From Ramlibacter sp. Leaf400 (lineage in GTDB: Bacteria; Pseudomonadota; Gammaproteobacteria; Burkholderiales; Burkholderiaceae_C), in assembly GCF_001424545.1 (NCBI RefSeq), contig NZ_LMQL01000013.1, positions 1 through 64,000 on the forward strand: a DNA stretch of 64,000 nt. The letters run 5' to 3'. The stretch's first letter is position 1. Each line of letters opens with the position of its first letter. A model generated the notes under the pieces. The model was not told the DNA's origin. It searched no databases and saw nothing but the letters and a program-made list of their open reading frames with translations. Shown piece after piece: positions 40,108-49,751 of the stretch. The translations under genes and the position numbers were made by a program.

Positions 40108-40737
40108 TCAAAGCTGCAGGAACAGCTCGCGAGCCGGCTGCGTCTCCGGCAGCACGTACACCACGCCGCGGCGCGAGCCCAGGAGCGGCTCGATCACGTC
40201 CAGGTAGAAAGCCGTCGGCACCACCACGCAGCCCAGCGACACGCGGCGCTCGTGCGGCTGCGACGACTCCAGCCGGGCGGATCGCACCTGGTGGCCCCGG
40301 CCGGGCCGCAGCCGGTGCAGCGCCAGGGCCGCGCCGTAGTCGAGCCAGACCACGCGCTCGCCGTCGAGGTTGCGCCCGGGCTGGGTGAGGTAGCGCCCCG
40401 CCGGCGTGGTGCGGTCTTCGGCCGTGAGCTCGCCGGTCTGCGCCCGCTCGCCCACGCCCGGCATGCTGTCGTCGCCCAGCGCCGAGCCGAGCAGCACCGG
40501 CGTGGCGGCCAGGAGGCGCCCGCTGCCTTCGAACACGAACAGCCGGGCCGCCTTCTTGTCGACGATGAGGTAGGGCCGGCCGGCGGCGTCGTCGGTTTCA
40601 CCGACCCACTGCGCGACTTCGCGCGCATCCGGCGACGGCTGCTGCCTCTCGAAGTCCGCATCCAGCCGGCCCGCCGTGGCGGTGCACGCGACGACCATGG
40701 CCGCGCACAGCGCCGCGGCCCTGCTCTTCCATTGCAT
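40108..40737 (-). CDS. L,D-transpeptidase-family protein 1
   Basis: Protein of 209 residues with a signal peptide (about 1-22). It carries a YkuD/L,D-transpeptidase-like domain: the catalytic block ALHRLR followed by VSLGCVVVP contains the His and Cys of the HX(n)SXGC motif. Such enzymes cross-link peptidoglycan 3-3 or attach lipoproteins. It is one of two adjacent paralogues (next at 40887-41684) with related VYVLPET endings. Activity is likely since motif residues are intact, but the exact reaction is unknown. Confidence 0.8.
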   Translation of the reverse strand: MQWKSRAAALCAAMVVACTATAGRLDADFERQQPSPDAREVAQWVGETDDAAGRPYLIVDKKAARLFVFEGSGRLLAATPVLLGSALGDDSMPGVGERAQTGELTAEDRTTPAGRYLTQPGRNLDGERVVWLDYGAALALHRLRPGRGHQVRSARLESSQPHERRVSLGCVVVPTAFYLDVIEPLLGSRRGVVYVLPETQPARELFLQL

Positions 40738-40886
40738 CCGAGTCCCCGTTTCCCGCCTGCGGGCGGGCTTTGTGATCGAGCCGTCCTGGCGGCGGCTCAG
40801 CTTGGGGCAATGCTAGCGGCGACCTGTGGCCGCGAGCCTCGGGAGTCAGGTGATGGATGGGTTCCGGCGCGGGCCCGTGCGCAATT

Positions 40887-41684
40887 TCACGCGGGTGCGG
40901 TGCGCGTGCCGCGCCAGCGGGATGCGACGTCGTAGGAGCCGAATTGCTGCTGCGGCGAGCGGGTTTCGGGCAGCACGTAGACCACCGCCCCGGTGCCACG
41001 CACGGCCGGCAGCAGCGAGCCTTCGTAGAAGGCCACGGGCAGGTTGATGCAGCCGAAGGAGATGCGGTTGTCGTCCGGATCCTCGGAGGCCAGGCGCTCG
41101 AGGCGGCGCTCGGCCTTCACCTTGGCGCGCACCCGGTGCATGGACACCGCCAGGTCGTACGAGACCCAGACGATGTCCTCGCCCTGGGTGTTGACGCCGG
41201 GTTCGGCCACGAAGCGGCCGGCCGGGGTGGTCTTTTCCTCGTGCTGGATTTCCGACAGCGGCTTCTCGCCGATGCCGGGCACGGAGTCGTCGCCGACGGC
41301 GGCGCCGATCAGGGCAGGAGTCTGCGCGACCAGCGCGCCCTGGGGATCGAACAGCCAGACTCGTGCCTGCTGCTTGTCGATGATGACGAACGAGCGGCCA
41401 CCGGCATCGCCGGAGTCCAGGGCCCAGTCGGCCACGTGGCGCACGCCGGGGCTGGGCTGCTCGCCGGCAAAGGAGGCGAAGCGCGGCAGGTGCGGCGCGG
41501 ACTTGAGCTGCGGCCCGGACTTGGGTACGGCCTGCGGCGCCTGGGCCTGGCCCCACCACCAGCCGACGCCGGCCGATCCGCACAAAAGAGCGGCCACCAG
41601 CGCGGCACGCCAGGCATTGCGCGGTTTCGCGCGCGGCTCAGGCTCCGGGGTGGGTTCCGATGAGGGGGACCGGGGAAATCGCAT
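40887..41684 (-). CDS. L,D-transpeptidase-family protein 2
   Basis: Protein of 265 residues with a single N-terminal membrane anchor (ALVAALLCGSAGVGWWWG, about 28-45) instead of a cleavable signal. The catalytic region SMHRVR ... ISFGCINLP keeps His and Cys. The FVIIDKQQARVWLFD and TTPAGRFVAEPG segments parallel the neighbour at 40108, so the two arose by tandem duplication and diverged in membrane attachment. The 149-base spacer between them suggests separate promoters. Confidence 0.82.
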   Translation of the reverse strand: MRFPRSPSSEPTPEPEPRAKPRNAWRAALVAALLCGSAGVGWWWGQAQAPQAVPKSGPQLKSAPHLPRFASFAGEQPSPGVRHVADWALDSGDAGGRSFVIIDKQQARVWLFDPQGALVAQTPALIGAAVGDDSVPGIGEKPLSEIQHEEKTTPAGRFVAEPGVNTQGEDIVWVSYDLAVSMHRVRAKVKAERRLERLASEDPDDNRISFGCINLPVAFYEGSLLPAVRGTGAVVYVLPETRSPQQQFGSYDVASRWRGTRTAPA

Positions 41685-41702
41685 GCGGATCGGATTGTCT
41701 CA

Positions 41703-41733
41703 ATGAAAAAGGCGGGCCCGCGGGCCCGCCTCC
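41703..41733 (-). terminator. Rho-independent terminator of the Ser-rich protein gene
   Basis: GGCGGGCCCGC / GCGGGCCCGCC stem with a five-T run on the minus strand. Confidence 0.85.
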
Positions 41734-41755
41734 TGGGGTGTGGCGGGCGAGCCGC

Positions 41756-42292
41756 TTAGTTGCGGTCGGCGCGGGCCGCACGGCTGCCGCTCGCGTCGCT
41801 CGTGGCGCTGCTCGACGAGCCGCTGGCGCCCATGGTGCTGCCGCTGCCGCTGGGTGCCGCGGAAGACGACGAGCTGCTGGTCGAAGGCGGCGTGCTGGAA
41901 GCGGCGGAGCCCGAGGCCGGCGGGGTGGCGGTCGAGCCGCTGGCGCCCATCGTGCTGCCGCTGCTGCTCGGCGTGCTGGCCGAGGAGCTGGAGCTGCCGG
42001 TGGAGCCGCTGGCGCTCGGGGCGGCCGTGCTGGGCGACGCGCTGGAGCTGCTGGAGCTGGGCGTGCTGCTCGAGCCGGAGGCGCCCATCGTGCCGGTGGA
42101 CGGGGTTGCCGGGGTCGAGGGGCTCGCGCCGCCCGCAGCCGCGCCGGAGCCGCCCGCGCTGCTGGTGCCGCTGGCCGCCGAGCCGCCGCTCGCGCTGGTG
42201 CCGCCGCCGGCGCCGGCGCTCTGGGCCATGGCGTAACTACCGAAGGCCAGGACGGCCGCGGCCGCGACCGTGGTGAGGGTGCTCTTGATCAT
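41756..42292 (-). CDS. Ser/Ala/Gly-rich exported repeat protein
   Basis: Protein of 178 residues with a Sec signal (MIKSTLTTVAAAAVLAFGSYAMAQ) and a mature region made almost wholly of Ser, Ala, Gly, Thr and Pro. Units of the form GTMGASGS / STMGASGS occur three times at roughly 40-50-residue spacing. No known domain. It resembles in composition the lipoprotein at 21356-21691. A GTCCTACAG box lies upstream at 42423-42431. A surface, matrix or cell-wall role is a guess. Confidence 0.7.
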   Translation of the reverse strand: MIKSTLTTVAAAAVLAFGSYAMAQSAGAGGGTSASGGSAASGTSSAGGSGAAAGGASPSTPATPSTGTMGASGSSSTPSSSSSSASPSTAAPSASGSTGSSSSSASTPSSSGSTMGASGSTATPPASGSAASSTPPSTSSSSSSAAPSGSGSTMGASGSSSSATSDASGSRAARADRN

Positions 42293-42422
42293 GTCTATGC
42301 TCCTTAATTCAACTGCCCACGAGGGGTTCGGATGGGAAAGGCGCCGGCAAGTTGTTGGCGCCGGCTGGACCGAAGATTGGTCCCCCTGCACGAGCCTCGA
42401 AGTGGGTTTAGAACGGCAGGGC

Positions 42423-42431
42423 CTGTAGGAC
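42423..42431 (-). promoter_or_regulatory. GTCCTACAG box upstream of the Ser-rich protein gene
   Basis: Exact copy on the minus strand, 131 bases before the ATG at 42292. It lies between this gene and the 3' end of the gene at 42455. A matching second box was not found. Confidence 0.4.
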
Positions 42432-42454
42432 CGCCACTGTCACGATTTGCTGCT

Positions 42455-42643
42455 TCAGTAGCTCGGCGCTGGGCCCATGGGAACGGCCGCGGCAGGCTCC
42501 CAGGATTCGAATTGCAGCGCGGGGTTGGCGCACTCGCAGCCGAGCGCGAGATCGTCGTCCATCAAGGAATTGGCGGTGCGATCGCGCGCATCTTGCGCGT
42601 CGTGATCGAACGAGGCCAGCAGGTGTTGCAGCAGTCGCGCCAT
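42455..42643 (-). CDS. Small hypothetical protein
   Basis: Possible protein of 62 residues (MARLLQHLLASFDHDAQDARD...), acidic in the middle (SLMDDDLALGCEC) and ending in a Pro/Ala stretch. The ATG at 42643 has GGAGGGGGAG a few bases upstream, the best reason to accept it. No family recognised. Confidence 0.5.
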   Translation of the reverse strand: MARLLQHLLASFDHDAQDARDRTANSLMDDDLALGCECANPALQFESWEPAAAVPMGPAPSY

Positions 42644-42746
42644 GGTGTCTCCCCCTCCGGGCAGTCCTTCCGCCCTGGAACCCATCATGGCCGGATGAGC
42701 CACAGCTCGACATGGGTCGGCGCCGCACGCCGAGGTAGGACGACGC

Positions 42747-43010
42747 CTACGCCTTGGCCTGCTGGTGCTCCGGGGGCTCGGTCTTGGAGACGCCACGGAT
42801 GTTCAGCGCCGCCAGCGCCACCTGCAGCGCGATCAACGCCCAGGCGCCATCGTGCCAACCCCAGAGGCCCCACAGCACGTTGCTGCCCAGGAACACCCAG
42901 AAGCCGACGTTGCGCCGCGCCTTGAGGTTGGAGGCCACCAGCCAGGCGGCCAGGAGGCTGGCCGCCATGGCGGGCCACTGCAGCAGGTCGATCCAGTCGG
43001 GGAGTTCCAT
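42747..43010 (-). CDS. Small membrane protein, about 87 residues
   Basis: Predicted protein with three hydrophobic segments (WPAMAASLLAAWLVAS, NVGFWVFLGSNVLWGLWGW, GAWALIALQVALAALNI) and a short polar C-terminus. The start MELPDWIDLLQW at 43010 is chosen over longer upstream frames. A two-box motif with 40-base spacing lies directly upstream at 43018-43076. Function unknown. Confidence 0.65.
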   Translation of the reverse strand: MELPDWIDLLQWPAMAASLLAAWLVASNLKARRNVGFWVFLGSNVLWGLWGWHDGAWALIALQVALAALNIRGVSKTEPPEHQQAKA

Positions 43011-43017
43011 GGCGCGC

Positions 43018-43076
43018 AACGCTAAGGCAGGCGCGGAGCCGAGCGCGCCAGCCCCGGCCCCCGGGCCCTGTAGGAC
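43018..43076 (-). promoter_or_regulatory. GTCCTACAG-N40-CCTTAGCGTT motif upstream of the small membrane-protein gene
   Basis: On the minus strand GTCCTACAG (43068-43076), 40 bases, then CCTTAGCGTT (43018-43027), close to CCTAGAGTGG, ending eight bases before the ATG at 43010. Confidence 0.5.
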
Positions 43077-43080
43077 GCGT

Positions 43081-43995
<915 letters not shown>

Positions 43996-44044
43996 GGTCT
44001 TGTTCCGGGGAGGTGGGTGGTGTGGATGCCTATGATGATCGCCG

Positions 44045-44335
44045 ATGGACGAGCAGGATCACGGGGCAGTGGCGGTGTGGCGGGTGACGCTGGGGGTGGG
44101 CGGCCCCACGTTCGACGCGCCCGAGGACCAGCCGCTGATGCGATCGGCCGAGGCCGCGGGCTGGCCGATGGCCAGCTCGTGCCGGAACGGCACCTGCCGC
44201 ACCTGCATGCAGCGGATGCTCTCGGGCGAGGTGCGCTACAGGATCGACTGGCCCGGCGTGCTCGCGGAGGAAAGGCGCGAAGGCTGGGTGCTGCCCTGCG
44301 TGGCGCACCCGGCGGCCGACATCGTGCTGGAGTGA
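44045..44335 (+). CDS. Plant-type [2Fe-2S] ferredoxin
   Basis: Ferredoxin of 96 residues with cluster ligands CRNGTCRTC...C (Cys46, Cys51, Cys54, Cys85), the CX4CX2CX30C pattern of the plant-type fold. It could serve the Rieske-type oxygenase at 17948 or other oxygenases, but no partner is adjacent. Converges with the small disordered-protein gene. Confidence 0.88.
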   Translation: MDEQDHGAVAVWRVTLGVGGPTFDAPEDQPLMRSAEAAGWPMASSCRNGTCRTCMQRMLSGEVRYRIDWPGVLAEERREGWVLPCVAHPAADIVLE

Positions 44336-44346
44336 GGCGGCCGGCC

Positions 44347-44565
44347 TCACGTGTTGCCGGTGACGTAGGGGCCGCGCGGCTTGCGGTCCTCGCGCGCGGG
44401 ATGCTGCTGCGCCTGGTCGTCCGGATGGTGGATGGTGGCGTTGCTGCCCTCGGGCACGTCGTCCTGGCCGCGCGGCGGCAGCTCGTGCGGGGGCATGGTG
44501 TCGGGGGCGGAGGCGGGCTTGCCGGCAGGCTTGTCGGCGGACTTGTCGGAATCGGGCTTGTTCAT
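44347..44565 (-). CDS. Small hydrophilic disordered protein
   Basis: Predicted protein of 72 residues (MNKPDSDKSADKPAGKP...) rich in Asp, Lys, Pro, Ser and His, with no hydrophobic core and probably disordered. GGAAGGA lies upstream of the ATG at 44565. The best two-box promoter motif with 18-base spacing in the window is directly upstream (44583-44619). Member of the set of similar genes at 22365, 24361 and 26729. Function unknown. Confidence 0.6.
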   Translation of the reverse strand: MNKPDSDKSADKPAGKPASAPDTMPPHELPPRGQDDVPEGSNATIHHPDDQAQQHPAREDRKPRGPYVTGNT

Positions 44566-44582
44566 GGAGACGTCCTTCCCGG

Positions 44583-44619
44583 CCACTCTAGGAACGCGGC
44601 CTTGCCCCGGCTGTAGGAC
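44583..44619 (-). promoter_or_regulatory. GTCCTACAG-N18-CCTAGAGTGG promoter motif
   Basis: Minus-strand GTCCTACAG (44611-44619), 18 bases, CCTAGAGTGG (44583-44592), 17 bases before the ATG, with the ribosome site between. This is the most compact and complete copy of the motif in the window. Confidence 0.65.
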
Positions 44620-44671
44620 GGTGGCGCATGGGCCGCGGCCGCGCAGCGCGCTTGATGCATGATCCGGGCCC

Positions 44672-45391
44672 GTGAAATCCTTGCTCTTCAACTCGGTGCT
44701 GCTGGCCGGCCTGGTCGGGCCGGCCGCCGCGCAGAAGGCCGCGCCGTTCGAGGACAGCATGGCGCAGCGCACGCTCGCGTGCAGCATCTGCCACGGGGCC
44801 CAGGGCCGCGCCGGGCCCGACGGCTACTACCCGCGCATCGCCGGCAAGCCGGCCGGCTACCTCTACAACCAGCTGCTCAATTTCCGCGACGGCCGCCGGC
44901 ACTACGGGCTGATGACGCGCCTGCTGGACCCGCTGTCCGAGCCCTACCTGCTGGAGGTCTCGCAGCACTTCGCGCGGCTGGACCTGCCCTATGAGCAGCC
45001 GCCGGCGTCCAAGGCCCCGCCGGCGGTGCTCGAACGCGGTCGCGTGCTCGCGCTGCAGGGCGAGCCTTCGGCGAATCTGCCTTCGTGCGCCAGCTGCCAC
45101 GGCGAGGCGCTCACCGGCGTGCAGCCGAACACGCCCGGCCTGCTGGGCCTCTCGCGCGACTACCTGAACGCGCAGCTGGGCGCCTGGCGCACCGGCCAGC
45201 GCCGCGCACACGCGCCGGACTGCATGGCGCAGGTGGCGCGCGGCCTCTCGCCCGAGGACCTGACCGCGGTGTCCAGCTGGCTGGCCGCGCAGCCGCTGCC
45301 GGCGCAGCCGCGCGCCGTCGAGCGGCTCGCGCAGGCGCCGGCCATCGCCTGCGGCAGCGCCAACCTGCCGGCGGGAAGGCAGCGTCCGTGA
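44672..45391 (+). CDS. Exported dihaem cytochrome c (c4-like)
   Basis: Protein of 239 residues with a signal peptide (about 1-21) and two haem-c sites: CSICH near residue 37 and CASCH near 140. Each is followed by a c4-type segment (GPDGYYPRIAGKP; NTPGLLGLSRDYL). It starts with GTG and overlaps the GTG of the trihaem cytochrome gene by four bases, so the two are co-translated. Together they would pass electrons from a periplasmic dehydrogenase to an oxidase; the dehydrogenase is not in the window. Confidence 0.88.
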   Translation: MKSLLFNSVLLAGLVGPAAAQKAAPFEDSMAQRTLACSICHGAQGRAGPDGYYPRIAGKPAGYLYNQLLNFRDGRRHYGLMTRLLDPLSEPYLLEVSQHFARLDLPYEQPPASKAPPAVLERGRVLALQGEPSANLPSCASCHGEALTGVQPNTPGLLGLSRDYLNAQLGAWRTGQRRAHAPDCMAQVARGLSPEDLTAVSSWLAAQPLPAQPRAVERLAQAPAIACGSANLPAGRQRP

Positions 45392-46647
45392 AGAGTCTCT
45401 TCGCGCTGCTCGGGGTCCTGGTGCTCGGCGCCGCCGCGGGCTGGGGCTGGTGGGTGAACTTCGCCGAGCCGGACGTCGCGGACACCCCGGCGGCGCAGGT
45501 CTCCGTGGAGCGCGGGGCCTACCTCGTTCGCGTGGGCAACTGCATGGCCTGCCACACGGGCCGCGGCGGCGAGGCCTGGGCCGGCGGGCGCGCCATCGAC
45601 ACGCCTTTCGGCATCGTCTATTCGAGCAACCTCACGCCCGACCGGCGCACCGGCCTGGGCGACTGGAAGGCCGACGACTTCTGGCGCGCGCTGCACCACG
45701 GCCGCTCGCGCGACGGCCGGCTGCTCTACCCGGCCTTCCCCTATCCCAACTACACGGAAGTGACGCGCGCCGACGCCGACGCGATGTTCGCGTACCTGCG
45801 CACCGTGCCTGCGGTGCCGCGCGAGAACACGCCGCACGGGCTGCGCTGGCCCTACAGCACGCAGGCCGCGCTGGCCGTCTGGCGCGCGCTGTTTTTCCGG
45901 CCCGGCGAGTACGAAGCCGATGCCGAGCGGTCGGCGCAGTGGAACCGCGGCGCCTACCTGGTGCGCGGCCTCGGCCATTGCGCCGCCTGCCACACGGCGC
46001 GCAACGCGCTGGGCGCGAGCAGCGACATGATGGATCTGTCGGGTGGCCTGATCCCGATGCAGAACTGGTACGCGCCCTCCCTGGCCTCCGACGCCGAGGC
46101 GGGCGTCTCCCGCTGGGCCGTCAAGGACATCGCGCGCCTCTTGCGCGAGGGCGTCAGCGCGCAGGGCACCGTGCTGGGCCCGATGGCCGAGGTGGTGCTG
46201 TACAGCACGCAGCACCTGAGCGACTCCGACGCGCTCGCCATGGGCGTGTTCCTGAAGTCGCTGCCGCAGGCCGAACCGGCCGCGGCGCCCGAGGTCCCGC
46301 CCGTGAACGAGCTGGTGGCCCGGCGCGGCGCGAAACTCTACGAGCAGCACTGCGCGCAGTGCCACGGCGCCAGGGGCGAAGGCATCGCCGGCGCCTATCC
46401 GCCGCTGGCGGGCAACCGCGCCGTGAACCTGGCGGTGACGGCCAACCTGGTGCAGATGGTGCTGGGCGGCGGCTACCCGCCGGCGACGGCGGGCAACCCG
46501 CGCCCGTACGGGATGCCGCCCTTCGTGATGCTGCTGAACGACGCGGACGTGGCGGCGGTGCTCACGCACCTGCGCACGTCCTGGGGCAACAATGCCGCGC
46601 CGGTCAGCGAACTGGACGTCGCGCGCCAGCGCGGCGGCGCGCGCTGA
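45388..46647 (+). CDS. Membrane-anchored trihaem cytochrome c
   Basis: Protein of 419 residues with an N-terminal anchor (about 3-22) and three haem-binding sites: CMACH, CAACH and CAQCH. The organisation is that of the cytochrome subunit of gluconate, sorbitol or alcohol dehydrogenases. The GTG at 45388 overlaps the preceding TGA. No flavin or quinoprotein dehydrogenase gene follows; instead an atpE-like gene converges. The electron donor is therefore unknown. Confidence 0.88.
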   Translation: MKSLFALLGVLVLGAAAGWGWWVNFAEPDVADTPAAQVSVERGAYLVRVGNCMACHTGRGGEAWAGGRAIDTPFGIVYSSNLTPDRRTGLGDWKADDFWRALHHGRSRDGRLLYPAFPYPNYTEVTRADADAMFAYLRTVPAVPRENTPHGLRWPYSTQAALAVWRALFFRPGEYEADAERSAQWNRGAYLVRGLGHCAACHTARNALGASSDMMDLSGGLIPMQNWYAPSLASDAEAGVSRWAVKDIARLLREGVSAQGTVLGPMAEVVLYSTQHLSDSDALAMGVFLKSLPQAEPAAAPEVPPVNELVARRGAKLYEQHCAQCHGARGEGIAGAYPPLAGNRAVNLAVTANLVQMVLGGGYPPATAGNPRPYGMPPFVMLLNDADVAAVLTHLRTSWGNNAAPVSELDVARQRGGAR

Positions 46648-46651
46648 TCCT

Positions 46652-47402
<751 letters not shown>

Positions 47403-47433
47403 CGCTGCCGCTGCACCCACGGCCGCCGTGGGC

Positions 47434-49068
47434 TCAGTCCGGTCCGCCCGAAGGGTGCGGGCCGGCTTCCCCGGCCGGCGCATGGCCGCCGCCGCCCGTG
47501 GGCTTGCGACGGCGGCGTCGGCGCTTCTTGGGGGCGTCCGACGTCCCGCCGTCCTGGGCCGAAGACGACTCGGAGGATCCGGAGGACTCGGACGGCTCCG
47601 ATGCCGCGGCATTCGCGGGCGGCAGCGGCGCGCCGGCGGCCGGACGCTCGGCCGGCGACGCCTTCTCCTGCGGCTTGACCACGCGCACGCGGCGCGCGCC
47701 CTTCTGCTGCTCCTCTCGCACCTGCACGACCAGGTCTTCGCGCACCGCGTCGCTGGCCAGGCTGAACTCCTGCCACCAGTCGGCCAGCACCACGTCGACC
47801 TCGCCGGCATCGGCGCGCAGGCGCATGAAGTCGAAGCCGGCACGAAAGCGCGGCTGCTCCACCAGGCTGAAGGGCGTGTTGCCCATGCGCTTCTCGAAGC
47901 GCGGCTGCATCATCCAGATCTCGCGCATGTCGGCGCCGAGCTTGCCGCGGCCGGACACGTCGCCGATGCGCGAGTCGAACACGTCGTCGATCGCGCTTTG
48001 CAGCGCCGGGAACGGGTGCTCCTTGCGCGCCAGCCGCTGCGCCCAGCCTTCGCGCACGTCCGACCACAGCACGCACGCCAGCAGGAAGCTGGGCGCGACC
48101 GGCTTGTCCTCGGCCACGCGCCGGTCGGTGTCCTGCAGCGCCGCGCGCACGAAGGGCTGGTCGCTGCGCTCGACCACCAGGTCCAGCAGCGGGTAGATGC
48201 CGGTGGCCAGGCCCAGCGACTTGAGCTGCTCGATGGTGGCGACCGAGTGGCCGGTCTGCAGCAGCTTGAGCATCTCGTCGAACAGGCGGCTCTGCGGCAC
48301 GTCCGACAGCAGCGACAGTGCGGGCTTGAGCGCCGAGCCGGTCTTGGCCTCCAGCTTGAAGCCCAGCGGGCTGAGCTTGGCGACGAAGCGCACCGCGCGG
48401 ACGATGCGCACCGGGTCCTCGCGGTAGCGCGTGGCCGGGTCGCCGATCATGCGCAGGGTGAGCTTGCGCGCGTCCTTCATGCCGCCGTGGTAGTCGACCA
48501 GGGTGCGCGTCTCCGGGTCGTAGTACATCGCATTGATGGTGAAGTCGCGCCGCGTGGCGTCTTCCTCCTGCGGGCCCCAGACGTTGTCGCGCAGCACCCG
48601 GCCGCTGGCGTCCACCGCGTGCTTCATGCCGGCCAGCTCGCTCTTGCTGGTCCTCTCGTTGCCGGCCACGGCCTCGGCCGCGGCGTTGTCCATGTAGGCG
48701 CGGAAGGTCGAGACCTCGATCACCTCGTGCTCGCGCCCGCGCCCGTACACCACGTGCACGATGCGAAAGCGCCGGCCGATGATGAAGGCGCGGCGGAACA
48801 GGCCCTTGACCTGCTCCGGCGTGGCGTCGGTCGCCACGTCGAAGTCCTTGGGCCGCAGCCCCAGCAGCAGGTCGCGCACCGCGCCGCCCACGATGTAGGC
48901 CTGGAAGCCGGCCTCCTTGAGCGTGTGCACCACGTTGAGGGCACGCTCGTCCACCAGGGTGGGGTCGATGGCGTGTTCCTGCGGGCCGATCTCCTGGCGC
49001 TTGCCGAATCGCGGCTTGCGGCCCGCGCTGCCGGCGCCCAGCAGGCGGTCGATGAATTTCTTGATCAT
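47434..49068 (-). CDS. pcnB: Poly(A) polymerase I
   Basis: RNA polyadenylating enzyme of 544 residues of the tRNA nucleotidyltransferase superfamily, marking RNAs for decay. The head domain has VGGAVRDLLLGLRPKDFDVATDATPEQV (about 60-87) with catalytic acids, followed by RRDFTINAMYYDP. The tail beyond about residue 455 is Ser/Pro/Lys-rich and ends in an Arg/Lys cluster (KKRRRRRRK), likely RNA binding. The ATG overlaps the upstream phosphatase gene by four bases. Confidence 0.93.
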   Translation of the reverse strand: MIKKFIDRLLGAGSAGRKPRFGKRQEIGPQEHAIDPTLVDERALNVVHTLKEAGFQAYIVGGAVRDLLLGLRPKDFDVATDATPEQVKGLFRRAFIIGRRFRIVHVVYGRGREHEVIEVSTFRAYMDNAAAEAVAGNERTSKSELAGMKHAVDASGRVLRDNVWGPQEEDATRRDFTINAMYYDPETRTLVDYHGGMKDARKLTLRMIGDPATRYREDPVRIVRAVRFVAKLSPLGFKLEAKTGSALKPALSLLSDVPQSRLFDEMLKLLQTGHSVATIEQLKSLGLATGIYPLLDLVVERSDQPFVRAALQDTDRRVAEDKPVAPSFLLACVLWSDVREGWAQRLARKEHPFPALQSAIDDVFDSRIGDVSGRGKLGADMREIWMMQPRFEKRMGNTPFSLVEQPRFRAGFDFMRLRADAGEVDVVLADWWQEFSLASDAVREDLVVQVREEQQKGARRVRVVKPQEKASPAERPAAGAPLPPANAAASEPSESSGSSESSSAQDGGTSDAPKKRRRRRRKPTGGGGHAPAGEAGPHPSGGPD

Positions 49069-49751
49069 GGGTGGGAAGCGAACAGGTCCAGTATGCGCCA
49101 GCCGCGCTGCAAGGCCACGCGGCGCAGGGTGTCGTCGGCATTGGTGGCCACGGGGTGGTCGCAGTGCTCGAGCAGCGGAAGGTCGTTGGGCGAATCGGAA
49201 TAGAAGGTGGTTTCCACCCCGGCCCAGTCCAGGCCCCGCGCGGCCAGCCACTGGGCCACGCGCGTGACCTTGCCCGCGCGCAGCGAGGGTTCGCCGTCGA
49301 TCTCGCCGGTGATCCAGCCCTCGCCGTCGCGGGCCAGCTTCACGGCGATGAGCGCCTCGACGCCGAAGGCGCGCGCGATCGGCTCGGTGACGAACTCGTT
49401 GGTGGCGGTGACGATGGCGACGATGTCGCCGGCCCGCTGGTGGCCGCGCACCAGCTCCAGCGCCTCGGGGCGCAGCGCGGGGCCGATCACGTCGCGCATG
49501 AAGCGCTCGCGGGCCTGCAGCGAGGCTTCGCGGCCCTTGAGGCGGATCGCCTCGGTGGCGAAGCGCACGTAGGCGTGCACGTCCAGCGTGCCGGCCTTGT
49601 AGTGCTCGTAGAACTCGTCGTTGCGGCGCTGGAAGTCCACCGGGTCGGTCCAGCCGATCTCCTGGGTGAACACGCCCCAGCTGTAGTCGGAATCGATCGG
49701 CAGCAGGGTGTGGTCCAGGTCGAAAAGCGCGACCTTGGTTTTGGGGGTCAC
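49065..49751 (-). CDS. HAD-IB family phosphatase (SerB-like)
   Basis: Hydrolase of 228 residues starting with GTG at 49751. Catalytic motif I FDLDHTLLP (Asp11, Asp13 region), motif II IVTATNEF and motif III SDSPNDLPLL are intact. This is the TIGR01490-type HAD hydrolase usual upstream of pcnB in Burkholderiales; phosphoserine-like substrates are possible but unproven. It overlaps both hda (upstream) and pcnB (downstream) by four bases. Confidence 0.88.
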   Translation of the reverse strand: MTPKTKVALFDLDHTLLPIDSDYSWGVFTQEIGWTDPVDFQRRNDEFYEHYKAGTLDVHAYVRFATEAIRLKGREASLQARERFMRDVIGPALRPEALELVRGHQRAGDIVAIVTATNEFVTEPIARAFGVEALIAVKLARDGEGWITGEIDGEPSLRAGKVTRVAQWLAARGLDWAGVETTFYSDSPNDLPLLEHCDHPVATNADDTLRRVALQRGWRILDLFASHP

